A stretch of 6,715 nt of DNA from contig JASHVI010000226.1 of NCBI GenBank assembly GCA_030039525.1, positions 1-6,715 on the forward strand, given 5' to 3'. A model generated the notes under the pieces. That model searched no databases. It was not told the origin of the DNA and worked only from the letters and a program-made list of their open reading frames with translations. Positions 6,601 to 6,715 of this stretch are shown here, one piece after another. The position numbers and the translations under genes are program-made. This DNA is from Thermoplasmata archaeon. Its GTDB lineage: Archaea > Thermoplasmatota > Thermoplasmata > Lutacidiplasmatales > UBA184. The first letter of the stretch is position 1; each line of letters opens with the position of its first letter.

Positions 6601-6715
6601 GCCGCCGAGCTCTCCGGGGTGAAGTTGTAGGTCCCCGTCGTCGCCGAGTTCATCGTCGCCGTGAACGAGGCCGCGCTGGAGGTCGAGTCGTTGGCCCAGA
6701 TCGTCACCGGCTTCG
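3615..6715 (-). CDS. Membrane-anchored surface protein with seven Cys-pair repeats and a PKD domain (5' end off window)
   Basis: The frame is open from the right window edge to a TGA at 3617-3615. A GTG at 6707 could be read as a start, but two more in-frame codons precede it (Lys-Pro) and no signal peptide follows, so the gene surely begins outside the window and this is its C-terminal ~1032 residues. In order: a Gly/aromatic-rich segment with six Cys (6339-6599); an FN3/Ig-like segment (about 5880-6120) with YWVFAEDDAGTN near its end; seven repeats of 79-90 residues, each with a Cys (usually Cys-Gly) and a second Cys about 31 residues on; a PKD domain with YDWSFGDGG and HTYASPGDY; a membrane helix (3768-3833); and a 50-residue acidic tail. 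About 35 N-X-S/T sequons and only five lysines are visible. PKD and such beta repeats are known as extracellular adhesion or spacer modules. The missing N-terminus may hold a catalytic domain such as a secreted peptidase, but nothing here shows it. No named family is recognised for the N-terminal part. Confidence 0.92.
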   Translation of the reverse strand, partial: KPVTIWANDSTSSAASFTATMNSATTGTYNFTPESSAACQQCLLEWGMGFGEGVGFGMCPGTSPNAWCDSYDIYPWTYDDPVELGIPEYFNGTGYTGDFAYLGFESASGACTPINGLTYQPISICITASAENYTGYYPFFTYNGSLIDFGAAFPWTTWDLGGVSNQFDVQGTMTARSPIYSDSIQDSSQGGYVTGGEGFNVTTRLQVVGHVHNGSLVYRLGDGLWDSLPLTQVNGSSTIGYWNATVPSTGPNGTFTYWVFAEDDAGTNVSSQLYNVIRGPIPTFEVKVATLPPHCGGVVFNSTEYTNGAVISTHPGDFSLRAITCYAYIDPTITGTANVIPHPITSSVVVRGNGTLTLHLTFSPPPLSIQIAVGPSGCGTISIGGTAYSGGSTATVTWNRTYTLAATAACSGDTVFGGYTFDTGDQFNVTVSTSYETFTAVANGTLTATFVGSHNVDPVLFATEPSGCQGILFGSVSEVNGTTFGVAYYDGTSISVANGSYPIAPDPCQKFGFLKWKVSGSATISDGTVDLNGSATITEINYALTIIYVVTSPSTCGMIAIDGTNYTNGAEVVVTNNTTHLTAAYACQGYTLIDFTSTGGLHLNLRTGIVTANGSGELIAAFQYGPLTAFVGFVTSVPYCGAIIFNGVTYHDTNYTEVPIGTVATLNATDCPRYGLLEFSPLGLGISIVNDTATINGPGAIEAVFTALVNLYLYTSPSDCGAIVLNGVAYTDGSSPEFPEGINLTLAAQPCAGRELSSWLSETAVVYTGFLNVPGPATLTAIFLPESYNVSVLITPADCGSVTLDGVPAFNNTTHPLPAGVYPITVRPCQGDSVIGYTVVGNLTLSKDNLTVAGAGSINILMEPVAPTVTLYLPSSTASGGVTQLAVTVTPTIPPYNYTYDWSFGDGGSATTTTNFTDHTYASPGDYHVVVRVTDPLGRVVSANGTVDVVAVSSTAPLVDLVPAALAVAAAVVVIAAAYVYSTPRAPEGPAPDEELGGGEGPAAIEEGSGALPGPEGAGGPDEAPQRFSEEP
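3768..3833 (-). other. C-terminal transmembrane helix of the Cys-pair repeat protein
   Basis: About 22 residues, mainly Ala, Val and Ile, start at LVPAALAV and end at AAAYVYS. They directly follow the PKD domain after a short linker. Only one arginine (STPR) follows on the inside, then a 50-residue Gly/Pro tail with 12 acidic and two basic residues up to the stop. The helix should anchor the protein with the repeats outside. The positive-inside signal is weak compared with that of the downstream protein. Confidence 0.85.
3858..4124 (-). other. PKD domain
   Basis: About 88 residues. The sequence shows the PKD core W-x-F-G-D-G (WSFGDGG at 3990-4010), the later HTYASPGDYHVVVRVTD strand pair and a closing VSANGTVDVV strand. 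PKD domains are Ig-like beta-sandwich modules common in surface proteins of archaea and in secreted bacterial enzymes, where they mediate protein or polysaccharide contacts or act as spacers. Here it sits next to the membrane, just before the anchor helix. Confidence 0.93.
4125..5866 (-). repeat. Seven tandem Cys-pair beta repeats
   Basis: Seven protein repeats of 79-90 residues. The first Cys of each lies at 5829, 5580, 5310, 5046, 4794, 4554 and 4317 (lowest base of the codon) within P-x-x-C-G-x-I/V. The second lies at 5739, 5484, 5190, 4953, 4701, 4461 and 4227. Cys-to-Cys spacing is 30, 32, 40, 31, 31, 31 and 30 residues. Most units then read G-x-x-Y with N/D-G, a second strand, the second Cys (often Cys-Gln/Ser/Ala-Gly), and a closing strand such as NGTLTATF, SGELIAAF or PATLTAIF. 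The fold is probably a small beta domain related to InlB-B/bacterial-repeat modules, with one disulfide per unit. The disulfide pairing is inferred from the constant spacing. Confidence 0.85.
5880..6120 (-). other. FN3/Ig-like segment preceding the Cys-pair repeats
   Basis: About 80 residues from TRLQVVGHVHNG to LYNVIRG. The strand order looks like LVYRLGDGLWDSLPL, then GYWNATVPSTGPNG, then FTYWVFAEDDAGTN. The pattern Y-x-x-x-x-G-x-W ... Y-x-A-T-V-P ... Y-W-V-x-A-x-D-x-A-G-N/T is typical of FN3-like beta sandwiches that follow catalytic domains in secreted proteins. It contains no Cys. Assignment is by motif appearance only. Confidence 0.5.
6339..6599 (-). other. Cys-rich, Gly/aromatic-rich N-terminal segment (unrecognised)
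   Basis: About 87 residues holding six cysteines: CQQC (6588-6599), Cys codons at 6537 and 6510, one at 6381 (GACTP) and one at 6339 (SICIT). Between the first four lies a Gly/Met/Phe-rich stretch (EWGMGFGEGVGFGM), then a Tyr/Trp/Pro-rich part. An even Cys number in an extracellular protein suggests disulfides; the CxxC could instead bind a metal. I do not recognise a family. It could be the end of a larger, possibly catalytic, domain whose body is off the window. Confidence 0.5.

Noticed and set aside
6705..6707. GTG as the start codon of the Cys-pair repeat gene
   Set aside because: The frame is open upstream to the window edge (Lys-Pro before the Val) and no signal peptide follows the GTG, although the protein is clearly exported. 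It is most likely an internal valine.
1..6715. tRNA, rRNA, insertion sequence or attachment sites
   Set aside because: Both strands were read for cloverleaf-like or rRNA-like conserved stretches, transposase-like proteins and terminal inverted repeats; none was seen, and almost every base is inside the two coding frames.

Overview
The window holds two very large genes, both read on the minus strand and both cut by a window edge. They are separated by about 30 bases, and nothing else in the window looks like a gene. The DNA is strongly G+C-rich with G/C-ending codons. Both products are secreted, membrane-anchored surface proteins rich in Ser, Thr, Gly and N-X-S/T sequons and very poor in lysine. 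PKD domains, Cys-containing beta repeats, Asp-box propellers and a C-terminal membrane helix with a short cytoplasmic tail are a style I associate with high-GC archaea, most likely uncultured Thermoplasmatota. This is inference from protein style, since no taxonomic marker gene is present; a high-GC bacterium is not excluded.

Layout in transcription order (right to left). (1) 6715 to 3615: the C-terminal 1030-odd residues of a surface protein. It has a Cys-rich N-terminal part whose start lies off the window, an FN3/Ig-like segment, seven tandem ~80-90-residue repeats each carrying a Cys pair, one PKD domain, a membrane helix, and an acidic Gly/Pro-rich tail ending at a TGA. (2) 3614 to 3583: a short junction without a terminator. 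It holds an AT-rich patch that could be a TATA element, and an in-frame ATG that overlaps the upstream stop as ATGA. (3) 3582 to beyond 1: a second surface protein of at least 1194 residues. It has a signal peptide, an Ala/Pro-rich linker, a six-Asp-box (sialidase/BNR-like) beta-propeller, an InlB-repeat-like module, four carboxypeptidase-regulatory-like beta-sandwich repeats, a membrane helix followed by Arg-Arg-Arg, and the start of the tail. Its stop lies past base 1.

The two proteins share topology (large outside part, single C-terminal anchor, tiny inside tail) and are probably co-transcribed. They may act together at the cell surface in adhesion, glycan or protein binding, or as part of the envelope. 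No catalytic residues could be identified in either, so no enzymatic role is claimed. The large open frames on the plus strand are antisense shadows with Arg/Gly/Asp-rich nonsense composition.
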